34,824 nucleotides of DNA from positions 1 through 34,824 of the forward strand of contig CANHZX010000007.1 in assembly GCA_947465215.1 (NCBI GenBank). The letters are read 5' to 3'. Made by a program: the position numbers and the translations under genes. Below the pieces are notes generated by a model, which saw nothing but the letters and a program-made list of their open reading frames with translations, did not search any database and was not told the origin of the DNA. Origin of the DNA: Betaproteobacteria bacterium. GTDB taxonomy: Bacteria > Pseudomonadota > Gammaproteobacteria > Burkholderiales > SG8-41. Shown piece after piece: positions 1-8,806 of this stretch; the first letter of the stretch is position 1, and each line of letters begins with the position of its first letter.

Positions 1-347
1 CCCAGCGTCAGCGTGCCGGGCTGGCCCTGCCAGTGCATCCAGCCATAACCGGCCACCAGCGCCATGAACAACGGCAGCACTATGACTTCGCGAGACAGCC
101 AGGACGTACGCCACATCGCCGCGGCACGCCAGGCACGCTCCGGATGACCCAGATGGAAAAACGAGGCCAGCAGACCTGCGCCGAGCAGAATCACGGCGGT
201 TGCACTGCCGCAGGAATAAAAGCCGGAAGCCAGCGCAGACAGCAGACCGGCTGCAACAGCGCCTTCAATGACAAACAGTGCGAGGAACAAGCCCTGCCCG
301 GCGCCCAGCAGCGTGGTCAGGAATACAACGGAAAAGGCGGGATTCAT
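1..347 (-). CDS. soeC: DmsC/SoeC-like integral membrane anchor subunit, partial (runs off the window start)
   Basis: Minus-strand reading from ATG at 347: MNPAFSVVFLTTLLGAGQGLFLALFVIEGAVAAGLLSALASGFYSCGSATAVILLGAGLLASFFHLGHPERAWRA..., hydrophobic with the HLGHPxRAWRA motif typical of DmsC anchors; directly downstream of the FeS and molybdopterin subunits. Missing from the ORF track because it is open at the edge. Confidence 0.8.
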   Translation of the reverse strand, partial: MNPAFSVVFLTTLLGAGQGLFLALFVIEGAVAAGLLSALASGFYSCGSATAVILLGAGLLASFFHLGHPERAWRAAAMWRTSWLSREVIVLPLFMALVAGYGWMHWQGQPGTLTL

Positions 348-359
348 GTCTCAGTCCTG

Positions 360-1064
360 TTATCGGGCCTGGCCGGACACCGGCGCGGGGCCATCGATGT
401 TTAGCGGATTGTCAGTGCGACCGGCAACGTCACCCGGTAGCTTCGCCTCGGTCTTGCGCCGCGGCAGATAGTGATTCGCGGGCTGTGTGCCCCACTCCGG
501 CATCAACTGATAACCAGCCGCCTCGCGGATCGCCTTCGACACGATCGACTCTTCATCATGGATGTCACCATAGAGTCGCGCATTGGTCGGACAGGCCAGC
601 ACGCAGGACGGCTTGCGCTCCGACTCCGGCAGCTTCTCGTCGTATATGCGGTCGACGCACAGCGTGCACTTCTTCATCACCTTCTGGTGCTCGTCCAACT
701 CGCGTACGCCGTACGGGCAGGCCCATGCGCAGTATTTGCAACCGATGCACTTGTCGTAATCAACCAGCACGATGCCGTCTTCGGGACGCTTGTAGCTCGC
801 CCCTGTCGGACACACCGGCACACAGGGCGGATCTTCGCAATGCAGGCAGGACTTCGGGAAATGCACGGTCTGCGTATCCGGGAACTCGCCAACCTCAAAA
901 GTCTGCACACGATTGAAGAAAGTACCCGTCGGATCGCGGTCATACGGATTGTCATCCGACATAAAACCGGCTTCACCCGATGTGTTCCATTCTTTGCAAC
1001 TGGTCACGCAGGCATGGCAACCCACGCAGACGTTGAGGTCGATGACCAAAGCTAATTGGGTCAT
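360..1064 (-). CDS. soeB: DmsB/SoeB-like 4Fe-4S ferredoxin subunit
   Basis: Multiple ferredoxin cysteine clusters: CVGCHACVTSCKEWN, CLHCEDPPCVPVCPTGA, CIGCKYCAWACPYG, KCTLCVDRI; ATG overlaps the stop of the upstream molybdopterin gene. Confidence 0.9.
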   Translation of the reverse strand: MTQLALVIDLNVCVGCHACVTSCKEWNTSGEAGFMSDDNPYDRDPTGTFFNRVQTFEVGEFPDTQTVHFPKSCLHCEDPPCVPVCPTGASYKRPEDGIVLVDYDKCIGCKYCAWACPYGVRELDEHQKVMKKCTLCVDRIYDEKLPESERKPSCVLACPTNARLYGDIHDEESIVSKAIREAAGYQLMPEWGTQPANHYLPRRKTEAKLPGDVAGRTDNPLNIDGPAPVSGQAR

Positions 1065-3943
1065 TTGAAATCTCCCTTACCGGCGACAAAGGCCTGCCAC
1101 AGCTTTCTCACCTTGTTGGTTCCAGGCGCCGCAGGCATCGGCGCGAACTGTGGCGAGGTTTCTTCCGGCTCGCCGGCTTCCGCTTTTCTGATACGCACCC
1201 GCACGTCATACCAGCCAGCCTGTCCCGTCACAGGATCGGAATTGGAAACGGTGCGGCCGTCACCCATCGGAATCTCTTCCGAGATAAGGTGATTGAGCAG
1301 GAAGCCCTTGCGTGCTTCATTTGCGTCGGGTGACAGATGCCACGCGCCCTGCGCCTTGCCGATCGCGTTCCAGGTCCATACGGTGCCCGGCTCCACGGCA
1401 TTACTGCAGCGACACAGGCAGCGCACACGGCCGTGCATCGACTCGACCCAGATCCAGTCGCCGTCGGCAATACCGTAGGTGGCAGCCGTTTTTTCATTGA
1501 CGAACAAATAGTTATGCGCATGAATCTGGCGCAGCCAGGCGTTCTGCGAATCCCAGGAGTGATACATCGCCATCGGCCGCTGTGTAATCGCCGACAGCGG
1601 ATACTTCGCGGTGTCGGTGCACTGCACTTCGAGCGGCGTGTAATAGAAAGGCAGCGGATCAAAGTAAGTGGTGATGCGCTCACGCAGATGCACCGGCGGC
1701 ACACGCTTGCCCTGACCGCGCGCGGCAAGACGGAATCGTTGCAGCACCTCGGCATACAACTGAATGATCACCGGATCGGCAAAGCGCCGCAGCTTCATTT
1801 TCTGCGCCCAATCGGAATACTCCTGATTCCAGTTGCGCATGTATTGATACGACTCGGGCATCACGTGGTGGAAAACGCAGTTGTTCTTGGCGTACATTTC
1901 CCACTGTTTCGGATTGGGTTCGCCGACCAACGCCTTGTCGCCATCCTTGCCGCGCCAGCCGATCAGGAAGCCCTGCCCCGATCCCGGTTCAGTTTCGAAA
2001 TTGGTGATGAAGTCCGGGTAGTCCTTGAACTTGCGCGAACCGTCCGGCTTGGTGAACGCGGGGAACTTAAGGCGCCCCGCCAGTTCGATCAGCACTTCCT
2101 GGAAGGGTTTGCATTCGCCCTTAGGCGGCACCACAGGCACCCGCACCGAATCCACCGGACCGTCGAATTCCGAAATCGGCCGGTCGAGCATCGACATCAC
2201 ATCATGACGTTCAAGGTAAGTCGTATCCGGCAGCACCAGATCAGCAAAGGCCGTGGTCTCCGACTGGAAGGCGTCGCAGACAATCAGGAAGGGGATCTTG
2301 TACTCTCCCGACGCATCCTTGTCGTTCAGCATCTTGCGCACTTCGCTGGTGTTCATGGTCGAGTTCCACGCCATATTGGCCATGAACAGCATCAGCGTGT
2401 CGATCGGGTACGGATCACCCTTCCAGGCATTGGTGATCGCGTTGTGCATCATGCCGTGCACCGCCAGCGGATGCTCCCACGAGAAAGCCTTGTCGAGCCG
2501 TACCGGTTCGCCCTTCTCATCGACGAACAGATCTTCCGGGCCGCCCGGGAAACCCAGCGGGGCGCCACCCAGCGGCGTATCCGGTTTCACCGCGCCCGGA
2601 TCATTGGGGTTGCGTGCATAGACCGGCGGCGTGCTGCGCGGGAAAGGCGCCTTGTGGCGGAAACCGCCCGGCCGGTCGATGGTGCCGAGCAGCGACATCA
2701 GGATCGACAAGGCACGGATGGTTTGAAAGCCGTTGGAATGCGCCGCGAGGCCGCGCATCGCATGGAAGGCCACCGGATTGCCGGTGACTTTGTCATGCTT
2801 GCGGCCCCAGCTGTCGGTCCAAGCAATCGGCAGTTCGATTTTTTGATCGCGCGCGGTGATGCCCATTTCGAGCGCCAGACTCCGGATCTTCGACGCATCG
2901 ATGCCGGTAATCTCAGCCGCCCATTCCGGCGTGTATTCGGTCAGCCGTTCACGCAGCAGTTCGAAGGCCGGTTTGACCGGCGTGCCGTCGGGCAGTTGGT
3001 AACTGCCGGTCAGCGCCGGATCGGAATCACCCGTGTGATTGATCACCGGGCAACCGCTGTGACGGTCCCACCACAGCTGCTGGTGTTTGCGATGCGGATT
3101 TTTTTCTTCCGCGGTTTCGTCGCAGGCGATCAGCCCGAATTTCTCGCTCTTCTCATCGAGGTTCACCAGATAACCGGCGTTGCTGTACTGTGCGAGGAAG
3201 TCGCGGTCATACAGACCCAGCTTGACCAGTTCATGGCACAAGGCCATCAGCAGCGCACCATCCGTACCGGGACGAATCGGAATCCATTCATCCGCCACCG
3301 CCGAATAGCCGGTGCGCACCGGATTGATCGAAATAAAGCGCCCGCCTTCGCGCTTGAATTTCGAGATCGCCATCTTCATCGGATTCGAGTGATGGTCTTC
3401 GGCTGTGCCGATCATCACAAACAGCTTGGCGCGGTCGAGATCCGGACCACCGAATTCCCAGAAGCTGCCACCGATCGTGTAGATCATGCCGGCGGCCATA
3501 TTCACCGAGCAGAAGCCGCCGTGCGCCGCGTAGTTCGGCGTGCCAAACTGGCGCGCGAACAGACCGGTCAAAGCCTGCATCTGGTCGCGACCGGTGAACA
3601 AGGCGAATTTTTTCGGGTCCGTCGAGCGCAACTTGCCCAGCCGCTCTTCCATGACCTTGAAGGCCTCGTCCCAGCTGATCGGCTCGAACTCACCGGCGCC
3701 GCGCTCCGAACCCGGCTTGCGCCGCAAAGGCTGGGTCAGCCGCGCCGGCGAATACTGCTTCATGATCCCCGAGGCGCCCTTGGCGCAGATCACGCCCTTG
3801 TTCAGCGGATGTTCGGGATTGCCCTCGATATAGCGGACTTCATCGTTTTTCAGATGCACGCGGATGCCGCAGCGGCAGGCGCACATATAACAGGTGGTAT
3901 TACGGGTTTCGGTACGGGCTGCGGGTTGTGCGCTGGTGGTCAT
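1061..3943 (-). CDS. soeA: Molybdopterin-dependent oxidoreductase catalytic subunit, DMSO reductase family, SoeA (cytoplasmic sulfite dehydrogenase)-like
   Basis: 960 aa; N-terminal CxxCxxxC [4Fe-4S] motif (TTCYMCACRCGIRVHL...GVICAKG) and a typical molybdopterin oxidoreductase body; no Tat signal at the N-terminus; A-B-C gene order. The exact substrate is inferred. Confidence 0.75.
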   Translation of the reverse strand: MTTSAQPAARTETRNTTCYMCACRCGIRVHLKNDEVRYIEGNPEHPLNKGVICAKGASGIMKQYSPARLTQPLRRKPGSERGAGEFEPISWDEAFKVMEERLGKLRSTDPKKFALFTGRDQMQALTGLFARQFGTPNYAAHGGFCSVNMAAGMIYTIGGSFWEFGGPDLDRAKLFVMIGTAEDHHSNPMKMAISKFKREGGRFISINPVRTGYSAVADEWIPIRPGTDGALLMALCHELVKLGLYDRDFLAQYSNAGYLVNLDEKSEKFGLIACDETAEEKNPHRKHQQLWWDRHSGCPVINHTGDSDPALTGSYQLPDGTPVKPAFELLRERLTEYTPEWAAEITGIDASKIRSLALEMGITARDQKIELPIAWTDSWGRKHDKVTGNPVAFHAMRGLAAHSNGFQTIRALSILMSLLGTIDRPGGFRHKAPFPRSTPPVYARNPNDPGAVKPDTPLGGAPLGFPGGPEDLFVDEKGEPVRLDKAFSWEHPLAVHGMMHNAITNAWKGDPYPIDTLMLFMANMAWNSTMNTSEVRKMLNDKDASGEYKIPFLIVCDAFQSETTAFADLVLPDTTYLERHDVMSMLDRPISEFDGPVDSVRVPVVPPKGECKPFQEVLIELAGRLKFPAFTKPDGSRKFKDYPDFITNFETEPGSGQGFLIGWRGKDGDKALVGEPNPKQWEMYAKNNCVFHHVMPESYQYMRNWNQEYSDWAQKMKLRRFADPVIIQLYAEVLQRFRLAARGQGKRVPPVHLRERITTYFDPLPFYYTPLEVQCTDTAKYPLSAITQRPMAMYHSWDSQNAWLRQIHAHNYLFVNEKTAATYGIADGDWIWVESMHGRVRCLCRCSNAVEPGTVWTWNAIGKAQGAWHLSPDANEARKGFLLNHLISEEIPMGDGRTVSNSDPVTGQAGWYDVRVRIRKAEAGEPEETSPQFAPMPAAPGTNKVRKLWQAFVAGKGDFK

Positions 3944-4072
3944 TGGGTCAAACCATTAGTGGGTGATTACCGCGCGAATTGTAGAGTTTGCCCTTCAAAT
4001 TCAGGGTTAAAAATACTTATGGGGCCATTGATGTAGCCACTGATATGGCCAATAAGCGCCCACCCTGCGGAC

Positions 4073-4651
4073 TCAGCGCTTTTGATCCATCCATTTGCTG
4101 GTCTGCGGCATCGTCCAGTCCGCCAGTTTTGTAACCATGCGCCGCGGATCGTCATCAAGCACGATCATGTCGCGGTGCGCCGGATTGATGAAACGCGCCG
4201 TCACGGCATGGTCGATAAAAGCGCGCAGATGGTCGAAATAACTGCCCACGTTGAGCAGCCCGCAGGGCTTGCTCTGCACACCCAGCTGATTCAGCGTGAC
4301 CATCTCGAAAAACTCATCCAGGGTGCCCATGCCGCCGGGTAGTGCAATGAAGGCATCGGACAGCTCCGCCATCATCACCTTGCGTTCATGCATCGATTCG
4401 ACGACATGCAATCCGGTCAGGCCGGAGTGCACCATTTCACGCTCCAGCAGGCGGCGCGGCGTGACACCGGTGACATTGACGCCCGCCGCCAGCGCAGCCT
4501 CGGCGACCACGCCCATCAGCCCGATATTGCCGCCACCGAAAACAATGCCTAAACCGGCATCGCCGATCGCCCGCACCATCGCCTTTGTCGCTGTGACGTA
4601 AATCCCGTCGTTGCCACTGTTGGAGCCGCAAAACAGGCAGATATTCTTCAT
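4073..4651 (-). CDS. LOG family protein (TIGR00730-type Rossmann-fold nucleotide phosphoribohydrolase)
   Basis: MKNICLFCGSNSGNDGIY..., FGGGNIGLMGVVAEAAL and PGGMGTLDEFFE motifs diagnostic of the LOG family. Confidence 0.9.
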   Translation of the reverse strand: MKNICLFCGSNSGNDGIYVTATKAMVRAIGDAGLGIVFGGGNIGLMGVVAEAALAAGVNVTGVTPRRLLEREMVHSGLTGLHVVESMHERKVMMAELSDAFIALPGGMGTLDEFFEMVTLNQLGVQSKPCGLLNVGSYFDHLRAFIDHAVTARFINPAHRDMIVLDDDPRRMVTKLADWTMPQTSKWMDQKR

Positions 4652-4767
4652 GAGAGCTCTGATTCCTTTCCGGTCTGGCCCGGATTTTAGAGGATCGGAA
4701 GCGGGTTTAACCCCGAATGCCGCAGTCGTGCGTTTACAAGCTGGTATCCCGACAAAAAGGAAGACCC

Positions 4768-6276
4768 ATGAAACGCCAAGCTACCCTGATCATAGCCGCA
4801 CTCGCTGCGGCATTCCCTGCCTTTGCCCAAACCGAAAACACCGGTCAGGCCCTGACCATCTACAGCACCGCTCGTCCCGGCGCCCTGTCGCCGGAACTGT
4901 ATCGCGGCGGCGCCGTCGGCACGGACGTGCCCGGTTATGCCGTGGTGCGCCTGCAGCGCGACATCGACCTCACCCGGGGCCGCAACAACGTCCGCTTCAC
5001 CGATGTCGCCGCACTGATTGATCCGACCACGGTGCTTTTTGAATCGCTGACCGACGCCACCGGCACGCGGGTCATCGAACAGAACTTTCAGTTCGATCTG
5101 GTCAGCACGCAGAAACTGCTGGAGAAATATATCGACCGCCGCATCACAGTCGATCAAATCCGCGGCAGCGGCACCGAATCGTTTTCCGGAACGCTTCTGT
5201 CCACGGCCGGCGGCATCGTGCTCAAGCGCGACGACGGTAGCATCCAGACCCTGCCCCACAACGCGGGCGTGCGACTGCCGGAACTGCCGGGCGGCCTGAT
5301 CACCCGGCCGACCCTGGTGTGGGATGTCAACGCCAGCCGCGCCGGCACCCACGCCACGCGCGTGTCCTACCAGACCACCGGCATCACCTGGTGGGCCGAT
5401 TACAACCTGACCTATCAGGAAGGCAGCGACGCCAACAACTGCAAACTCGATGTCGGCGCCTGGGTCAGCATCGTCAACAAGTCCGGCGCCACCTACACCG
5501 ACGCCAAACTCAAACTTGTCGCCGGCGACGTCCACCGCCCACAACCCCAGGGTCGCACCTACCCGGCACCCGCCGCGCAACGCGCCATGGCGATGGACAT
5601 CAGTGAAAAAGGCTTCGAGGAAAAATCCTTTTTCGAATACCACCTCTACACCCTCGGCCGCCCCGCGACCATCGCCGATAATTCCACTCAGCAGATCGAA
5701 CTCTTCCCCGCAGCCCGCGGTGTTGCCTGTGAAAAAACCCTGGTCTATTACGGCGCCGCAGACGCCCGCCCCTACGGCAGCCCCGCGACCGACCGCAACT
5801 ACGGCATCCAGAGCAACCGCAAGGTCGACGTCTATCTTGGCTTCAAGAATGCCAAAGAACAAAACATGGGTATTCCACTCCCGGCCGGCCGCATCCGCGT
5901 GTCCAAACTCGATAGCGCCGACCAGACCCTGGAATTCATCGGTGAAGACGTCATCGACCACACCCCGCGCAACGAAAACGTGCTGATTAAGATGGGTTCC
6001 GCCTTCGACGTCATCGGCGAACGCCGCCAGACAAGCTTCAACGTCGATACCTCACGCAAAACCATGACCGAAGAGATCGAAGTCAAATTGCGCAACCAGA
6101 AAAAGGAAGCCGTCACAGTGATGGTCAAGGAAAATCTCTACCGCTGGACCAACTGGCAGATCACCAGCAAGAGCCATGACTACCGCAAGGATGACGCCAG
6201 AACCATTACCTTGCCGGCACGCATCGCCGCAGGTGCTGAAACAACCGTCCGCTACACCGTCACCTACTCTTGGTGA
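4768..6276 (+). CDS. DUF4139 domain-containing secreted protein
   Basis: ORF 4717..6276; the better start is ATG 4768 with RBS AAAGGAAG and signal peptide MKRQATLIIAALAAAFPAFAQ. The body (VALIDPTTVLFESL, GIVLKRDDGSIQTLP, ITWWADYNLTY, DVYLGFKNAKEQNMGIPLPAGRIRVSKLD) resembles DUF4139. Confidence 0.75.
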   Translation: MKRQATLIIAALAAAFPAFAQTENTGQALTIYSTARPGALSPELYRGGAVGTDVPGYAVVRLQRDIDLTRGRNNVRFTDVAALIDPTTVLFESLTDATGTRVIEQNFQFDLVSTQKLLEKYIDRRITVDQIRGSGTESFSGTLLSTAGGIVLKRDDGSIQTLPHNAGVRLPELPGGLITRPTLVWDVNASRAGTHATRVSYQTTGITWWADYNLTYQEGSDANNCKLDVGAWVSIVNKSGATYTDAKLKLVAGDVHRPQPQGRTYPAPAAQRAMAMDISEKGFEEKSFFEYHLYTLGRPATIADNSTQQIELFPAARGVACEKTLVYYGAADARPYGSPATDRNYGIQSNRKVDVYLGFKNAKEQNMGIPLPAGRIRVSKLDSADQTLEFIGEDVIDHTPRNENVLIKMGSAFDVIGERRQTSFNVDTSRKTMTEEIEVKLRNQKKEAVTVMVKENLYRWTNWQITSKSHDYRKDDARTITLPARIAAGAETTVRYTVTYSW

Positions 6277-6361
6277 AGACCGAATGATTGAGCAGATCCC
6301 TACACGGGCCGCCCCCGGCACCGCAGATTGTGACTTACCACCTGCCCCACCCTTAAACCCT

Positions 6362-6371
6362 GCTATACAAT
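6362..6371 (+). promoter_or_regulatory. Possible extended -10 promoter element upstream of lemA
   Basis: TGCTATACAAT-like element (GCTATACAAT) about 40 bp upstream of the lemA ATG (6409); no clear -35 box. Confidence 0.3.
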
Positions 6372-6408
6372 CCCCTTATCCCACCAAGGGATTTCAGGGA
6401 GAACAAAA

Positions 6409-6984
6409 ATGGGTTTAGGCACCATCATCACTCTCGCCGTACTTGCCGTTATCGTCATCTACGTGATCACGATCTACAACGCGCTGGTACAGATCAAACA
6501 CAACGTCTCCAAAGCCTGGGCCAATATCGACGTGCTGCTCAAACAGCGCCACGACGAACTGCCCAAACTGATCGAGACCTGCAAGCAGTACATGAAGTTC
6601 GAGCAGGACACGCTGACCAAGGTCATCGAAGCCCGTTCCAAGGTGTTCTCGGCACGTGAGTCGCAGAATATGCCGGCACTGGGCCAGGCCGAGACCGGCA
6701 TGCGCGCGGCACTGGGCAGCCTGTTTGCCCTGGCAGAGTCCTACCCCGACCTCAAAGCCAATCAGACCTTTCAGCAACTGCAGACCCGCATCAGCGCACT
6801 GGAAAACGCCATCGCCGACCGCCGCGAGTTCTATAACGAGTCGGTCAATATCAACAATGTGCGCATTGAGCAGTTTCCGGATGTGATCGTTGCCCGCATG
6901 CTCGGCTTCAAGGAAGCGCATCTGCTGGAGTTTTCCGAGGAAGAAAAAAAGGACGTCGACGTCAAGTCGCTGTTCAACAGCTGA
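6409..6984 (+). CDS. lemA: LemA family protein
   Basis: N-terminal TM helix, then YNALVQIKHNVSKAWANIDVLLKQRHDELPKLIETCKQYMKFE, and C-terminal REFYNESVNINNVRIEQFPDVIVARMLGFKEAHLLEF. Confidence 0.95.
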   Translation: MGLGTIITLAVLAVIVIYVITIYNALVQIKHNVSKAWANIDVLLKQRHDELPKLIETCKQYMKFEQDTLTKVIEARSKVFSARESQNMPALGQAETGMRAALGSLFALAESYPDLKANQTFQQLQTRISALENAIADRREFYNESVNINNVRIEQFPDVIVARMLGFKEAHLLEFSEEEKKDVDVKSLFNS

Positions 6985-7007
6985 TCCTTAACGGTCGGCG
7001 GCCCTGA

Positions 7008-7928
7008 ATGGCGTTTTCGTTCAACGTGTCGAGCAGCAGCGGCCGCAGCACGCTGCTGCTGTCTGGCGGTCTTCACTTCATCGTCCTCGCCATCGCCGGT
7101 CAGGCCGACTCGCCGGAAGTCTGGCCCTTTGCCCTGCTCGCGATGTCCGTGGTCAGTTTTTTCGCCTGGCTCGGCAATCACCGGCGTTATCGGCAGATCC
7201 ACGACCTGCCGACATCCCGGGTGGCTTCCGCTGCGCAAGGTTACGTCGAACTCCTGGGTATTGGCAGGCTCATCGACGGCTCGACAGTACATTGCCCGGT
7301 CAGCCAGCGTCAGTGCTGCTGGTATCGTTACACCGTCGAGGAAGAACAAAGCGACGACAAATGGAAAACCGTCGATGAAGGCAGCAGCGTTGCCCATTTT
7401 TTCCTGGTCGATGACAGCGGCGCCTGCGTGATTTCACCGGACGGTGCCGAGGTCGTCACCAGCGAACACAAGTCCTGGCAGCAGGGCAATATGCGTTACA
7501 ACGAATGGCTGCTGATTCCCGGCGATACGCTGTATGCCATCGGTGAATTCGTTACCCACACCGCCAATGCACCGTCGGTCGCCGAGGAGCGCGAAGACAT
7601 CAGCGCCCTGCTCAGCGAATGGAAAAACGACCGGCAGAGCCTGCTCAAACGATTTGACCTCGATGAGGACGGCACGATCAGCCTCAAGGAATGGGAACTG
7701 GCGCGCATGCAAGCGATCCGTGAAGTGCGCAAACGGCAACTGGAACAGACCGGCCGTCAGTCTGAAGGTGTGCATCTGCTGCGCAAGCCGCGCGACAAAC
7801 GACTGTTCCTGCTGTCCAATGAAATGCCAGACAGGCTGGGACGCCGCTATCTGTGGTGGAGTTGGGCGCATCTCACTGCTTTCATCAGCCTCGGCGTCTG
7901 GGGCCTTGTCTGGCTCGGTATCAAATAA
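7008..7928 (+). CDS. GIDE-domain-like membrane protein with an internal EF-hand loop
   Basis: Directly downstream of lemA; N- and C-terminal hydrophobic helices; CPVSQRQCCWYRYTVEEEQ...FFLVDDSGACVISPDGAEVV...YNEWLLIPGDTLYAIGEF resembles the GIDE (E3 ubiquitin ligase-like) domain; EF-hand loop DLDEDGTISLKE at 7656..7691. Confidence 0.7.
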   Translation: MAFSFNVSSSSGRSTLLLSGGLHFIVLAIAGQADSPEVWPFALLAMSVVSFFAWLGNHRRYRQIHDLPTSRVASAAQGYVELLGIGRLIDGSTVHCPVSQRQCCWYRYTVEEEQSDDKWKTVDEGSSVAHFFLVDDSGACVISPDGAEVVTSEHKSWQQGNMRYNEWLLIPGDTLYAIGEFVTHTANAPSVAEEREDISALLSEWKNDRQSLLKRFDLDEDGTISLKEWELARMQAIREVRKRQLEQTGRQSEGVHLLRKPRDKRLFLLSNEMPDRLGRRYLWWSWAHLTAFISLGVWGLVWLGIK

Positions 7929-7951
7929 TCAATAAAAACAATGGTTTGAAT

Positions 7952-8806
7952 ATGCACGAATACTATCTGCCGTGCCTTAACAGCGGCGGCTTTCACCGCC
8001 TGCACTACACCGACTGGGGCGATCCCGCGAACAAACGTGTGGTGATCTGCGTGCACGGACTGACGCGCAACTGCCGTGATTTCGATGCATTGGCCCTGGC
8101 CCTGCACAACGATCTGCGGGTGATCAACGTCAGCATCGCCGGCCGCGGCAAAAGCGACTGGCTGCCGAACAAGGACGATTACAGTTACCCGCAGTACATG
8201 AATGACATGACCGCGCTGATGGCGCGAATCACCGCGGCCGGTGCCAACGAAATCAACTGGGTCGGCACTTCGATGGGCGGCATGCTCGGCATGTTGCTTG
8301 CTTCGCGCCCGAACACGCCCCTGCAACGGCTGGTACTCAATGATGTCGGCACACTGATCCCGAAGGCATCGATGGAACGCATCGGAGCCTATGTTGGCCG
8401 CAATCCGCTATTCAACAGTTACTCCGAATTCGAACAGTATCTGCGTATAGTCGCGGCGCCCTTCGGACCGCTGACCGATGCGCAATGGCGTCATCTCGCC
8501 GAGCACAGCGCAAAATGCAACGCCGAAGGCCGCTGGGGCATGAACTACGATCCGGATATAGCCCAGCCCTTCCGCAAAGCCTCAGCGAAAGACATCCTGC
8601 TGTGGAATTACTACGATGCAATCCGCTGCCCGACGCTGTTGCTGCGCGGCGCGGAATCCGACCTACTGCTGCGCGAAACCGCTGAAGAAATGACCCGACG
8701 CGGACCGGAACCGACGCTGGTCGAATTCGCCGGCGTCGGCCACGCGCCGGCGCTGATGGCCGACGACCAGATCGCTGCAGTCCGCGACTTCCTGCTGAAG
8801 ACCTGA
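7952..8806 (+). CDS. Alpha/beta hydrolase
   Basis: Likely start ATG 7952 (MHEYYLPCLNSGGFHRLHYTDWGD); VICVHGLTRNCRDFDALA, nucleophile elbow GTSMGG, C-terminal GVGHAPALM. Confidence 0.9.
   Translation: MHEYYLPCLNSGGFHRLHYTDWGDPANKRVVICVHGLTRNCRDFDALALALHNDLRVINVSIAGRGKSDWLPNKDDYSYPQYMNDMTALMARITAAGANEINWVGTSMGGMLGMLLASRPNTPLQRLVLNDVGTLIPKASMERIGAYVGRNPLFNSYSEFEQYLRIVAAPFGPLTDAQWRHLAEHSAKCNAEGRWGMNYDPDIAQPFRKASAKDILLWNYYDAIRCPTLLLRGAESDLLLRETAEEMTRRGPEPTLVEFAGVGHAPALMADDQIAAVRDFLLKT

Noticed and set aside
1337-4036. 899-aa plus-strand ORF antisense to the molybdopterin subunit
   Set aside because: High-GC shadow ORF; the opposite-strand ORF has clear protein-family motifs along its full length, while this one is an Arg/His/Gln-rich translation without recognisable domains.
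4687-5961. 424-aa minus-strand ORF opposite the DUF4139 gene
   Set aside because: Low-complexity Gly/Ala/Asp/Val shadow translation; the plus strand has RBS, signal peptide and a coherent domain.
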